A stretch of 64,000 nt of DNA from assembly GCF_003460605.1 (NCBI RefSeq), contig NZ_QTVN01000007.1, positions 1 through 64,000 on the forward strand. The letters are read 5' to 3'. The notes under the pieces are model-generated. The model saw only the letters and a list, made by a program, of their open reading frames with translations. It was not told the DNA's origin and did no database searches. Below, piece by piece: positions 33,603 through 42,252 of the stretch. This DNA comes from Ruminococcus sp. AF31-8BH. Its GTDB lineage: Bacteria; Bacillota; Clostridia; Lachnospirales; Lachnospiraceae. The stretch's first letter is position 1. Every line of letters begins with the position of its first letter. The translations under genes and the position numbers were made by a program.

Positions 33603-34418
33603 ATGAAAGGAAAAAGAGTGATCGCAGGCATACTGCTTGCGGGAATTTTAGCAGTCACCCTGGCAGGGTGTAAAAACACAGATAACACGAAGGAAGAAAC
33701 CGAAAAGCCTGTTATTACCCTCGGCAGCGACAACTATCCACCATACAATTATCTGAATGAGGATGGTGTACCGACGGGAATCGATGTAGAACTGGCTACG
33801 GAAGCTTTTAAAAGAATGGGATATCAGGTGGAGGTTGTCCAGATCAACTGGGAGAAGAAAAAAGAACTGGTGGAGAGCGGAGAGATTGACTGTATCATGG
33901 GCTGCTTTTCTATGGAAGGACGCCTTGACGATTACCGCTGGGCGGGACCATATATAGCAAGCCGGCAGGTAGTCGCTGTGAATGAGAATAGTGATATTTA
34001 TAAACTGAGTGACCTGGAAGGTAAGAACCTGGCTGTTCAGTCCACAACCAAACCGGAAGGCATCTTTCTGAACCGGACGGATGAGAGGATCCCAAAGCTG
34101 GGCAATCTGATCAGCCTGGGACACAGGGAACTGATCTATACATTTCTGGGAAAAGGATATGTAGATGCAGTCGCCGCACATGAGGAATCTGTTGTTCAGT
34201 ATATGAAGGATTATGACGCAAGCTTTCGTATCCTGGAAGAACCCTTGATGATCACCGGAATAGGTGTTGCTTTTGCAAAAGAGGATGACAGAGGAATCTG
34301 TGAGCAGATGAGCCGGACTCTGGAAGAAATGCGTCAGGATGGCACATCCCTGAAAATTATTGAAAAATATCTGGATGATCCCCAGAAGTATCTGGAGGTG
34401 GATGATCTTGGATATTAA
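33603..34418 (+). CDS. Solute-binding lipoprotein (amino-acid type) linked to a sensor kinase
   Basis: 271 aa. Lipoprotein signal with lipobox LAGC (about residues 17-20), then a family 3 extracellular solute-binding domain: LGSDNYPPYNYLNEDGVPTG, GIDVELATEAFKRMGYQVE, IDCIMGCFSMEGR, SDLEGKNLAVQSTT. The gene overlaps the start of the hybrid histidine kinase, not a permease, so it more likely presents a ligand to the kinase than feeds a transporter. The c-di-GMP riboswitch upstream may control both by read-through. Confidence 0.82.
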   Translation: MKGKRVIAGILLAGILAVTLAGCKNTDNTKEETEKPVITLGSDNYPPYNYLNEDGVPTGIDVELATEAFKRMGYQVEVVQINWEKKKELVESGEIDCIMGCFSMEGRLDDYRWAGPYIASRQVVAVNENSDIYKLSDLEGKNLAVQSTTKPEGIFLNRTDERIPKLGNLISLGHRELIYTFLGKGYVDAVAAHEESVVQYMKDYDASFRILEEPLMITGIGVAFAKEDDRGICEQMSRTLEEMRQDGTSLKIIEKYLDDPQKYLEVDDLGY

Positions 34419-36564
34419 GAGAAAGAAAAAAGAAAAACGAATCCAGCTGCTCGGTGGTCTGTTTGGAATCTGTGTGGCAGCAGTCTCTCTGTTTTATTTC
34501 TTTCATGCGGAGAAAGCGGAAGCAGAGAAAAGAATGGTAGAGATTGTAAATTATGTCAAAGTGCAGTGTTCCACCTACACCCATTATAATGAATCTTCGG
34601 AATCCAAAAGTCTTCTCCGTTCAATTGAAAGTGCCAGACAGATGAGTACGAATATCGATATGGAAATAGAAAACGGCGGTCAGCTAAGTCGGGATTTCCT
34701 GAAGGAAAACCTGCAGACTCTCTGGGTGGATGGTATCATTGTACTGGATGCAGAAGGAAAGACGGACTGTGAATACAGCACGGATGAGTCTCTGGCTAAT
34801 GAGATTACAGAGTATCTGCAAAAAGACATTATCATGGATTTTGCCGGATATGAAGAAAGAAGCTATTCAGAACGGTTTAACAGGGAAGACGGATCACATA
34901 TTGATATTGCAGCCTGTGCCAGAAAAGATGCACCGGGTATTGTGGCAATCTACTATCATACACCTCCTGAATTTGCCAGAAACTATACGCTGACGATACA
35001 GGGGCTTTTAAATGGCTATAGTACTCAGAAAGATGGAACGATTATTGTTGCAGACGAGGGAATCGTTGTTGCCAGCAACGATGAGAGCCTGTTGGGGCAG
35101 AATACGGCTGACAACGAAGTTGTTCAGGCAATGAAAAAGCATACAGACAGTCAGCACATTTATCACTTGAAGAATGAAGGAAGCGGATGTTACGGAATCA
35201 TGCTGAAACAGCGGGATTATTATATTTATGCATATCTTCCGGATACGGAAGTGTTTCATGATCTTCCATTAAGTGTAGCAGGTGTCATTTTTCTTTATTT
35301 CCTGATGTTCAGTATATTCTGGTTCTGGACATACAGAACCAAGAGGGCACATCAGAAACTGGAACAGGAAAAAGATGAAAAATATAAAGCAGAACTATTA
35401 ATAGCTGCAAAAAAGGCAGAAGCCGCCAATGAGACAAAAACAGAGCTTCTACAGCGAATGAGTCATGATATCCGGACTCCAATCAATGGAATCTGTGGCA
35501 TGGTAAATATGGCAGATCATTATGCAGATGATATAGAAAAGCAGACAGAATACAGAACAAAGGTGAAAGAGGCATCCAATCTGCTGCTGGAACTGGTAAA
35601 TGATGTTCTGGACATGAGTAAGCTTGAGTCAGGTGAAATCGTTCTGGAAGAGATTCCATTTAATCTGAGCAAAATTTCCAGGGAAGTATTTGTTGTGATC
35701 GAGCAGATGGCAGCAGAACAGAATATTCGGATCAAATGGGAGAAGAAAGAAATCACGCACCGTGCTCTTATTGGAAGTCCGGGATATGTGAAACGTGTGA
35801 TGATGAATATTCTGTCCAATGCGGTGAAATATAACAGAGAAAACGGACATATCTATATCAGCTGCATTGAAATTCCGTCCGAACAGCCAGAAATGACGAC
35901 AATGGAATTTGTCTGCCGGGATACAGGAATCGGAATGACTGAGGAGTTCCAGAAATGTGTGTTTGAACCATTTGCACAGGAACATACGGGAAGCCGCACA
36001 AAGTTTGCCGGAACCGGACTGGGAATGCCGATTACAAAGAAACTGGTCGAGAAAATGGGTGGTACCATTACTTTTGAAAGTGAAAAAGGCGTAGGGACGA
36101 CATTTGTGATCCGGGTTCCATTTAAAATAGATCCGGATGCGGATAAACGTGAAGAACGGAAGGATGTATCCGAAAAATCTATAAAGGGATTGCATATTCT
36201 CCTGGCGGAAGATAATGAGCTGAATATGGAAATCGCTGAATTTGTGCTTCAGAATGAAGGGGCTGACGTGACAAAAGCCTGGGATGGTCAGGAAGCTGTT
36301 GAGCTGTTCAGAAATAGTGAACCTGGTGAATTTGATGTCATTCTTATGGACATTATGATGCCGGTAATGAATGGCTATGAAGCTACAAAGATGCTCAGGT
36401 CTCTGAACAGAGAGGATGCAAAGACAATACCGATCATTGCAATGACAGCAAATGCGTTCACGGAGGACAGAATAAGAGCAAAAGCAGCAGGAATGGATGA
36501 ACATGTTGCTAAGCCTGTTGATGTGGAATTACTGTTAAAAGTAATTCATAAATTGGTGAAATAA
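34402..36564 (+). CDS. Hybrid sensor histidine kinase with receiver domain
   Basis: About 720 aa from ATG 34,402; a TTG at 34,408 has better spacing from GGAGGTG. Order: membrane helix (about 10-30), an extracytoplasmic dCache-like region to residue about 290, a second helix (SVAGVIFLYFLMFSIFWFW), HisKA with the histidine in RMSHDIRTPINGI, HATPase_c (NILSNAVKYNRE, DTGIGM, GTGLGMPITKKLV) and a C-terminal receiver (ILLAEDNELNMEIAEFV, VILMDIMMPVMNGYE, HVAKPVDVEL). All phosphorelay residues are present. No output regulator is adjacent, so the phosphoryl acceptor is elsewhere. Confidence 0.87.
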   Translation: MILDIKRKKKEKRIQLLGGLFGICVAAVSLFYFFHAEKAEAEKRMVEIVNYVKVQCSTYTHYNESSESKSLLRSIESARQMSTNIDMEIENGGQLSRDFLKENLQTLWVDGIIVLDAEGKTDCEYSTDESLANEITEYLQKDIIMDFAGYEERSYSERFNREDGSHIDIAACARKDAPGIVAIYYHTPPEFARNYTLTIQGLLNGYSTQKDGTIIVADEGIVVASNDESLLGQNTADNEVVQAMKKHTDSQHIYHLKNEGSGCYGIMLKQRDYYIYAYLPDTEVFHDLPLSVAGVIFLYFLMFSIFWFWTYRTKRAHQKLEQEKDEKYKAELLIAAKKAEAANETKTELLQRMSHDIRTPINGICGMVNMADHYADDIEKQTEYRTKVKEASNLLLELVNDVLDMSKLESGEIVLEEIPFNLSKISREVFVVIEQMAAEQNIRIKWEKKEITHRALIGSPGYVKRVMMNILSNAVKYNRENGHIYISCIEIPSEQPEMTTMEFVCRDTGIGMTEEFQKCVFEPFAQEHTGSRTKFAGTGLGMPITKKLVEKMGGTITFESEKGVGTTFVIRVPFKIDPDADKREERKDVSEKSIKGLHILLAEDNELNMEIAEFVLQNEGADVTKAWDGQEAVELFRNSEPGEFDVILMDIMMPVMNGYEATKMLRSLNREDAKTIPIIAMTANAFTEDRIRAKAAGMDEHVAKPVDVELLLKVIHKLVK

Positions 36565-36593
36565 TTGATAGGGTAATGTTAAATAAGCGGTGC

Positions 36594-36615
36594 ACACACA
36601 CTGAAAGGTGTGTGT
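36594..36615 (+). terminator. Hairpin after the hybrid kinase
   Basis: ACACACAC (36,594-36,601), loop TGAAAG, GTGTGTGT (36,608-36,615). Only a weak T-rich stretch follows. Confidence 0.45.
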
Positions 36616-36685
36616 CAGAATCTTTTCTTATATTTTTTATAGTGAAAGATTGCTTGAAGTGCGGTAAGGAATATGGTATCATAAT

Positions 36686-36699
36686 AGAACATATATTCG
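36686..36699. promoter_or_regulatory. Third LexA-like box
   Basis: AGAACATATATTCG, preceded by TATCATAAT and followed by ATTAAAGCAA, closely matches the context at 7001-7035 (TATCATAACA, box, ATTCAAGAAA). A plus-strand promoter (TTGAAG, 17 bp, TATCAT) ends just before it. Confidence 0.4.
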
Positions 36700-36723
36700 A
36701 TTAAAGCAAGGCGGTGAATAAGA

Positions 36724-37008
36724 TTGACGAATACTGGCAAAATACAGGCAATCCGGTCTGTCCTTTTATTGAATGATCCGGATAAAAGCCGGTATATTAA
36801 ACTTCTGGAAGATCTGGGAGATTTGCTGCGGGGCAGGTGCTTCCGGTTCTGGTGCGGATGAAGGATGTTTCTGGTCCGTTTTACAGATACGGGCGGCGGA
36901 ATACAGGTGAAGGCTCACAGGCTGTTTGCAACGAGGGAAGAAGCTGAAAAGAGTATTGAGAAGGCATCAGAGACAAAGAAGGTGCGTGGGAATCCGTATG
37001 ACCGATAG
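36724..37008 (+). pseudogene. Small ORF interrupted by an in-frame TGA
   Basis: A 94-codon frame opens at TTG 36,724 after AAGGCGGTGAATAAG, reads TNTGKIQAIRSVLLLNDPDK and on, meets a TGA at 36,859-36,861, and continues in the same frame from ATG 36,865 (MFLVRFTDTGGGIQVKAHRL to GNPYDR) to 37,008. It may be one gene with a nonsense codon or two small genes. A LexA-like box precedes and a terminator follows. No family recognised. Confidence 0.4.
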
Positions 37009-37046
37009 TATTGAACGGATGGTAAAGTAAATAAATGCATCAGGGG

Positions 37047-37099
37047 AAACCTGTTGTTGTCTGTGGAGAGATCTGCAGATGGCAGCAGGTTTATTTTTT
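37047..37099 (+). terminator. Terminator after the small ORF
   Basis: AAACCTG (37,047-37,053) and CAGGTTT (37,086-37,092) with further inner pairing, followed by a T run. Confidence 0.6.
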
Positions 37100-37196
37100 T
37101 GTGTGAAAGGACAAGGAAGTAGATACTCGAGTGTTCCAAGGAATCCGTTTTCTTTTGGAAGAGAATAGTTATTACCTAATTGGGCAATCAGGTGAG

Positions 37197-37391
37197 CTAC
37201 TGTGGTGTAAAACTGTGTTTCTTCCTTTTTGACATTAAGGCTAAAATCTCCTGTGGGTTTGTTAATTGACGTCCGGGAAGTGTCTGCTTTGGTGTGCGGT
37301 CATGATCAGCTTCGTCAATTGCTGCAACAAAACGTTTTACGCTATTGGGATTGGATACGACAAAATTATGAGTAATACTTGAAGTAGCCAT
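37197..37391 (-). CDS. 64-aa MATSSITHNF small protein
   Basis: Intact paralogue of the nonsense-mutated gene at 9001-9185: MATSSITHNFVVSNPNSVKR, through DRTPKQTLPGRQLTNPQEIL and ALMSKRKK to a stop at 37,197. Hydrophilic, mixed charge, no motif recognised. Unlike the 9185 copy no good ribosome site precedes the ATG. Found here among decayed genes. Confidence 0.5.
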   Translation of the reverse strand: MATSSITHNFVVSNPNSVKRFVAAIDEADHDRTPKQTLPGRQLTNPQEILALMSKRKKHSFTPQ

Positions 37392-37541
37392 GTTAACCGA
37401 TATGCTCTGTATCTGTTTTCATTATGATAGGTATTTGAATTTGGAAAAGAAATTCCATACAGGCATTGTTGATTCAATCAGAAAGGAAAACAAATTCATG
37501 AAATCAGTAATTTCCATTGGAAATCAGGATTTTATATCCAT

Positions 37542-37796
37542 ATGATCGGCCGTGCCATCAATGATGTGACCATCAATGGAATCTTCGGCGCAGGAGGAGA
37601 TACCATGTTTGATATGTACAGCCTGGCAGTGTGCATGTGGTGCTTGGCCATTCCCCTGGCAGCCGCCGGAACCTACTACTTCCACTGGCCCGTTGTGGTA
37701 GTATACGCCTGCACCTGCATCGACGAGGTGGGCAAGCTCCCCTGGGTCCTCCATCATTTCCAGAAATACAAATGGGTGAAGGACCTGACACGCTGA
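37542..37796 (+). pseudogene. C-terminal fragment of a MATE efflux protein
   Basis: 84 codons beginning near MIGRAINDVTINGIFGAGGD and including WCLAIPLAAAGTYYF and CTCIDEVGKLPWVLHHFQKY, the usual end of MATE-family multidrug/toxin exporters. The first 350 or more residues are missing. Its base composition is richer in GC than its surroundings. It is convergent with a second broken MATE gene. Confidence 0.7.
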
Positions 37797-37799
37797 CTT

Positions 37800-39064
37800 T
37801 CAGCAAACCTGTTTTTTCATCATCCGGTAGTAGCAGGGAATCAGCAGTGCGCAGGCTCCGAACCATGCAAGGGGGCTGGCGATGCAGACGGAGAAATATC
37901 CAAGAACTGCAGAAAGTCCCAGTGTTGTTGCGATGCGCATAACAAGTTCGATCATACAGGCAGTAAATGGAGCCCAGCCATTTCCCATACTTTGTACAGA
38001 TGCCCGGTAAATGGACAGTAATCCCAAAAGAAAGTAACAGGGAGCGACAAAGGTTAAGTACTGGTCTGAGTAGGAATAAATTTCTGCAGTTGGATTGGAA
38101 AGAAAAAGCTCTACAATAGGATGGCGCAGAAAAAGAATTCCAAGGCACATGATCAGATTCAGGGCTTCTGTCTGTATCAGGCATGCACGCACGCCCAGAC
38201 GAATCCGTTTCTTATTGCCAGCACCAAAATTTTGTGATACATAAGCAGAAATTGCAGCGATCATGGCATTATTTACAAGCACGGATACCTGGTCTGCTTT
38301 GGAGGCAGCTGTGTATCCTGCAACTGCATAAGTTCCCAGGGAATTGACAACTGCCTGCATGGCAAGCTGCCCGATACACATAACAGACATTTGAAATCCC
38401 ATCTGAAATCCAATTTTTAAATGGGAAAAAAGCGGACTTTTCAGCTGGTCGAAATTCTGTCGGCTGATATGCAAAACCTGATATTTTTTCAGCCCGACCA
38501 GCAGACAGAAGAATGCGGAAAGGAGCTGGGAAATAACAGTAGCCCAGGCTGCACCTGCAATGCCCATATGGAACGGAACAATAAAAAGCAGATCTAAAAA
38601 AATATTCAATATAGAAGAAAACACCAGAAAATACAGAGGCATATTGCTGTCTCCCAGGGCACGAAGCATATTGGAAATCAGGTTATAAAAGACGGTTGCA
38701 CTGGTTCCAAGAAGAACAACAAACATATAGTCATAGGCCTCTTTGGAAATGTCTTCCGGTATTTTCATAATGGTTATAAGCTGGTGCGCCAGCAGGCAGC
38801 AGATCAAAGTCAGCAAAACAGAGAAGAAAATACTTAAGACAGCAGATGCTGCAATGCTTTTTCGCATACCACAAAGTAAATAATAATACTGGTGGAACCA
38901 ACTGCTGCAAGTGAATTCGTGCCAAGTGTTTTTCCCACAATCACAGAATCTGCCAGCGTGTAAAACAGCTGGAATAGATTTCCGATAATAACAGGAGCCG
39001 CAAATTTCAGCAGACACCAAAATGGATTCTCGCTTGTTAAATCCTTTTTTTGCGAACGGTTCAT
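37800..39064 (-). pseudogene. MATE efflux gene with internal deletion and frameshift
   Basis: Minus strand. The N-terminal part (from ATG 39,064: MNRSQKKDLTSENPFWCLLK, AAPVIIGNLFQLFYTLADSV, AVGSTSIIIYFVV) breaks at about 38,880, and the rest continues in another frame (MRKSIAASAVLSIFFSVLLT, then about 11 membrane segments to MMKKQVC at 37,800). About 25 residues usual between these parts (the loop between helices 2 and 3) are absent, so this is a deletion plus shift. Probably non-functional. Confidence 0.72.
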
Positions 39065-39229
39065 AATAGCCTGCTGTTTCTTACATTTTTTCTGATACGT
39101 ATTCGTACAATCACACTTCCATATGTGTAATCAAAACAATTTGTATTATATCATCAAAAAAAGAAAAAATATTGCATAATCTCACAATTATATAGTACAA
39201 TATCACTATTGAAAAGGATGTGGGAATTT

Positions 39230-40117
39230 ATGCAGAGTGTCAGCACCAATCTTAACCTTCAGGAAACAAGAAGACACGGCAGTCCTGACTTTCCCCTGGA
39301 ATTTAATACAGATGATACACGGGATTATTACAAGAATGATATTAACTGGCATTGGCATGAGGAATTTGAACTGGTCTATATTATAGAAGGATGTGTTGCC
39401 TGTCATATTAATCAGAGTGTATATGAACTTCAGCCAGGGGAGGGTATTTTTATTAACAGCAGTGTGCTGCACCGTTTTACCTCGGAAAAATACGGGATTA
39501 TAACGAATGTGATATTTCTGTCGGCTTTTCTGGCTGCCAAAGAGAGCCTTATTTACAGAAAATATGTGATGCCGCTGGAAAAGGCTGAGATGCCATGTAT
39601 TGTGTTAAGAAAAGAAGAAGTATGGAAAAAGCAGATGTTGTCTCTTTTACAGGAACTGTTTTCTAACCTGAAAACTGCTGAATGGAATGAATTATCTATT
39701 CGAAATCAGCTAAGCGAAATATGGCTTCTTATGTTTTTACAGTTGAACAGCGAACAGCTTGCCCCGAAAATGGTCAATGGTTCCGCCCATTCCAGGAAAA
39801 TGCTGCAGGCTATGATTCAGTACATCCAGATGCATTTTGAAAGGCCAATTACCCTTGCCGATATTGCAGGGGCAGCTAATATCAGCAAAAATACTGCTTT
39901 GCGTTATTTTCAGGAAAATATAGGAATTTCTCCAGTGGAATACCTGATGCAGTATCGTCTGAATAATGCCTGCAAAATGCTTCGGGAAACCTCTGAGAAA
40001 ATAACTTACATTGCCAGATGTGCAGGATATGACAACGTAAGTTATTTTAACCGGATCTTTAAGAAATACGTGGGAAAAACTCCGTCCCAGTACCGGGCGG
40101 AACGAAGCAGGGAGTGA
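39230..40117 (+). CDS. AraC-family transcriptional regulator
   Basis: 295 aa from the ATG at 39,230 (behind AAGGATGTGG). The N-terminal cupin sensor (WHWHEEFELVYIIEGC, LQPGEGIFINSSVLHRF) and C-terminal double helix-turn-helix (ITLADIAGAANISKNTALRY, GYDNVSYFNRIFKKYVGKTP) are classic. It is divergent from the broken MATE gene, which it may once have regulated. Confidence 0.87.
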   Translation: MQSVSTNLNLQETRRHGSPDFPLEFNTDDTRDYYKNDINWHWHEEFELVYIIEGCVACHINQSVYELQPGEGIFINSSVLHRFTSEKYGIITNVIFLSAFLAAKESLIYRKYVMPLEKAEMPCIVLRKEEVWKKQMLSLLQELFSNLKTAEWNELSIRNQLSEIWLLMFLQLNSEQLAPKMVNGSAHSRKMLQAMIQYIQMHFERPITLADIAGAANISKNTALRYFQENIGISPVEYLMQYRLNNACKMLRETSEKITYIARCAGYDNVSYFNRIFKKYVGKTPSQYRAERSRE

Positions 40118-40129
40118 ACATCGAGTTGC

Positions 40130-40663
40130 TTAGTTTAACAGACTAATGGATTTCTTCAGCCACTCAATCATCATTTCTTCCCGCATAATAGCGCCCATGA
40201 GTACCAGATAGTCGCCGAATTCATTGGAATCACTGTCTGGAACCTGGGAGAATTTCTGCTGGTTGTTCTGAAGGTGCTTCAGGCGGGCGGTGTGCCTGTA
40301 GACCTGTTCTTCCAGCATAAATTTCCGTTCTTCTTTGGGCAGGCAGCTGCAGAAAAAAATCTTCAGCCGGGAGATGTCCTTAGGGGTGGGCTGGGCCGGC
40401 GTTTCTGAGGAGAGCCAGGACATGAAATCTGTCCGTCCCTTTTCGGTAATATGGTACAGCTTTTTCTCCAGGCCATTGTCGGAGGCTTCCTGCCTGTAGG
40501 CAACGCAGCCTTCCTCTGTAAGCTTCTTCAGTTCCGGATAGATCTGGCTGTGCTTGGCAGACCAGAACTCGCACAATGCGGATTCAAACTGCTTCATCAG
40601 ATCGTATCCGGTCATTTTTTTTTGATTTAAAAGGCCAAGAATGGCGTATTTTAATGTTCTCAT
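40130..40663 (-). CDS. PadR-family transcriptional regulator
   Basis: 177 aa, behind GAGAAATC. N-terminal winged helix of PadR type (MRTLKYAILGLLNQKKMTGY, DLMKQFE, FWSAKHSQIYPELKKLTEEG) with a Vir-like C-terminal dimerisation region. It is divergent from the OFA transporter gene; the ATGT-N8-ACAT palindromes between them fit PadR binding. PadR proteins often respond to phenolic acids, which would suit the reductase two genes on. Confidence 0.87.
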   Translation of the reverse strand: MRTLKYAILGLLNQKKMTGYDLMKQFESALCEFWSAKHSQIYPELKKLTEEGCVAYRQEASDNGLEKKLYHITEKGRTDFMSWLSSETPAQPTPKDISRLKIFFCSCLPKEERKFMLEEQVYRHTARLKHLQNNQQKFSQVPDSDSNEFGDYLVLMGAIMREEMMIEWLKKSISLLN

Positions 40664-40811
40664 ATGATTTCTCTTTCGTATTTAGGGATTCAAACATGCT
40701 TTAGTTTTCAATGCGGCATATTCCATATCATAGCACACCAGCAGAATTTTCCAACTCTTTTTCCTCAATTTCTCAATATTCTACAAAAAATCCATGGAAA
40801 TATTGTTAATA

Positions 40812-40850
40812 ATTACATGTAATAATTTATATGTCTATATTTACATATAA
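40812..40850. promoter_or_regulatory. PadR-type operators
   Basis: TTATATGT (40,827-40,834), 8 bases, ACATATAA (40,843-40,850) is a perfect palindrome with the ATGT-N8-ACAT signature; another palindrome, ATTACATGTAAT (40,812-40,823), is adjacent. They lie between the divergent padR-like and OFA genes. Confidence 0.6.
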
Positions 40851-40916
40851 AACAAAATGTGCTAAGATAAACTGGCTTTGATAGAAAAATAACAAACAGA
40901 GAAAAGGAGAGACAAG

Positions 40917-42149
40917 ATGAACTTAACCAGAAAACGGTGGAGAACCTTAATCGCATGCTGTTTCATCAATTTATGCCTTGGGTCCATTTATGTATGGAGT
41001 GTATTCGCAGCTTCCATGGCTGAGTTCTTAAGCACCAGAAATGGTGTTGCCTTAACCACAGCGGATCTTGCAATTGTGTATACCATTGCCAATTCCGTAG
41101 GACCGATTACCATGATCACAGGAGGAAGCTTTAACGATAAGTTTGGCCCGAAGAAGGTGATTCTTACAGGCGGACTTATGGTTGGAATCGGAATGATCGC
41201 TTCCGGGTTTGCCACAAGCGTAGGAGCCCTGATCGTGACATACGGACTGATCTTCGGACTTGGACTTGGAATGACCTACGGTACAGCGGTCAGCACATGT
41301 ATGAAATTTTTCCCGGATAAAAGAGGCCTGATCGGCGGAATCACCACCGCAATTTACGGACTTGGATCCGTTATCCTGCCGCCAATCGTAACAGAGATAG
41401 TAGCAGTGACAGATGCGGCCGCAGCTTTTAAAATCGTAGGCGTCGCATTCCTGATCATCATTTGCGGATGTTCCTTCTTTATGGAGCAGTGTCCGGCAGA
41501 TTTTGTGCCAGATGGATGGACACCGCCGGCAGTGGCAGCAGGAAATAAAGCAGAGAACAAAAACTGGAAAGAAATGCTGAAAACTCCGGTATTCTACGTT
41601 ATGCTTCTTCTGTTTACCTGCGGTGCATTCAGTGGAATGATGGTAATTTCACAGGCATCTGCAGTTGCTGCCAATATGGTGGGAATGACCGCTATTATGG
41701 CAAGTACAGCCGTTTCCGTTCTGGCTGTTTTCAATGCTGCAGGACGTATTCTGGCAGGACTTTTGTCTGACAGGATCGGAAGGATTAACACCCTGTCTGT
41801 GGCAAGCGTGCTTGGAATCATCGGTCTTTTACTTTTATATATGACTGGTCAGGGGGGATACGCTACATTCTACATTGGAATTGCAGGAATCGGCTTAAGC
41901 TTCGGTTCTTTCATGGGTGTATATCCTGGCTTTACAGCAGACCAGTTTGGAGCAAAGAATAACAGTGTAAACTATGGAATCATGTTTATCGGCCTTGCAG
42001 GTGCCGGATACTTCGGACCTTCTGCAATGAGAAAAATCTACATGGCAGAGGAAACCTACCATGGCGCATTTCTGGTTGCCTGTGCATTTGCAGCAGCCGG
42101 ACTGGCGCTTACATTTGTGTACCGCTTTTTCGCAAAGAAAAAGGCGTGA
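40917..42149 (+). CDS. OFA-family MFS transporter
   Basis: 410 aa, behind AAGGAGAG. Twelve predicted membrane segments; RKRWRTLIACCFINLCLGSI and YVWSVF at the N-terminus, GGSFNDKFGPKK and LLSDRIGRIN between helices 2-3 and 8-9 are typical of oxalate/formate antiporter-like carriers. These move small organic acids. With the PadR regulator and the enoate-type reductase it may import an unsaturated or aromatic acid; this is inference. Confidence 0.85.
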   Translation: MNLTRKRWRTLIACCFINLCLGSIYVWSVFAASMAEFLSTRNGVALTTADLAIVYTIANSVGPITMITGGSFNDKFGPKKVILTGGLMVGIGMIASGFATSVGALIVTYGLIFGLGLGMTYGTAVSTCMKFFPDKRGLIGGITTAIYGLGSVILPPIVTEIVAVTDAAAAFKIVGVAFLIIICGCSFFMEQCPADFVPDGWTPPAVAAGNKAENKNWKEMLKTPVFYVMLLLFTCGAFSGMMVISQASAVAANMVGMTAIMASTAVSVLAVFNAAGRILAGLLSDRIGRINTLSVASVLGIIGLLLLYMTGQGGYATFYIGIAGIGLSFGSFMGVYPGFTADQFGAKNNSVNYGIMFIGLAGAGYFGPSAMRKIYMAEETYHGAFLVACAFAAAGLALTFVYRFFAKKKA

Positions 42150-42252
42150 AAAACACGAAATGAAAATATTGTTTAAATAATTGCATTATAAATAAAGAAA
42201 CATATTGATTATATAAAAATTGTTATAAAAACACATAGAAAGGAACTTCACA

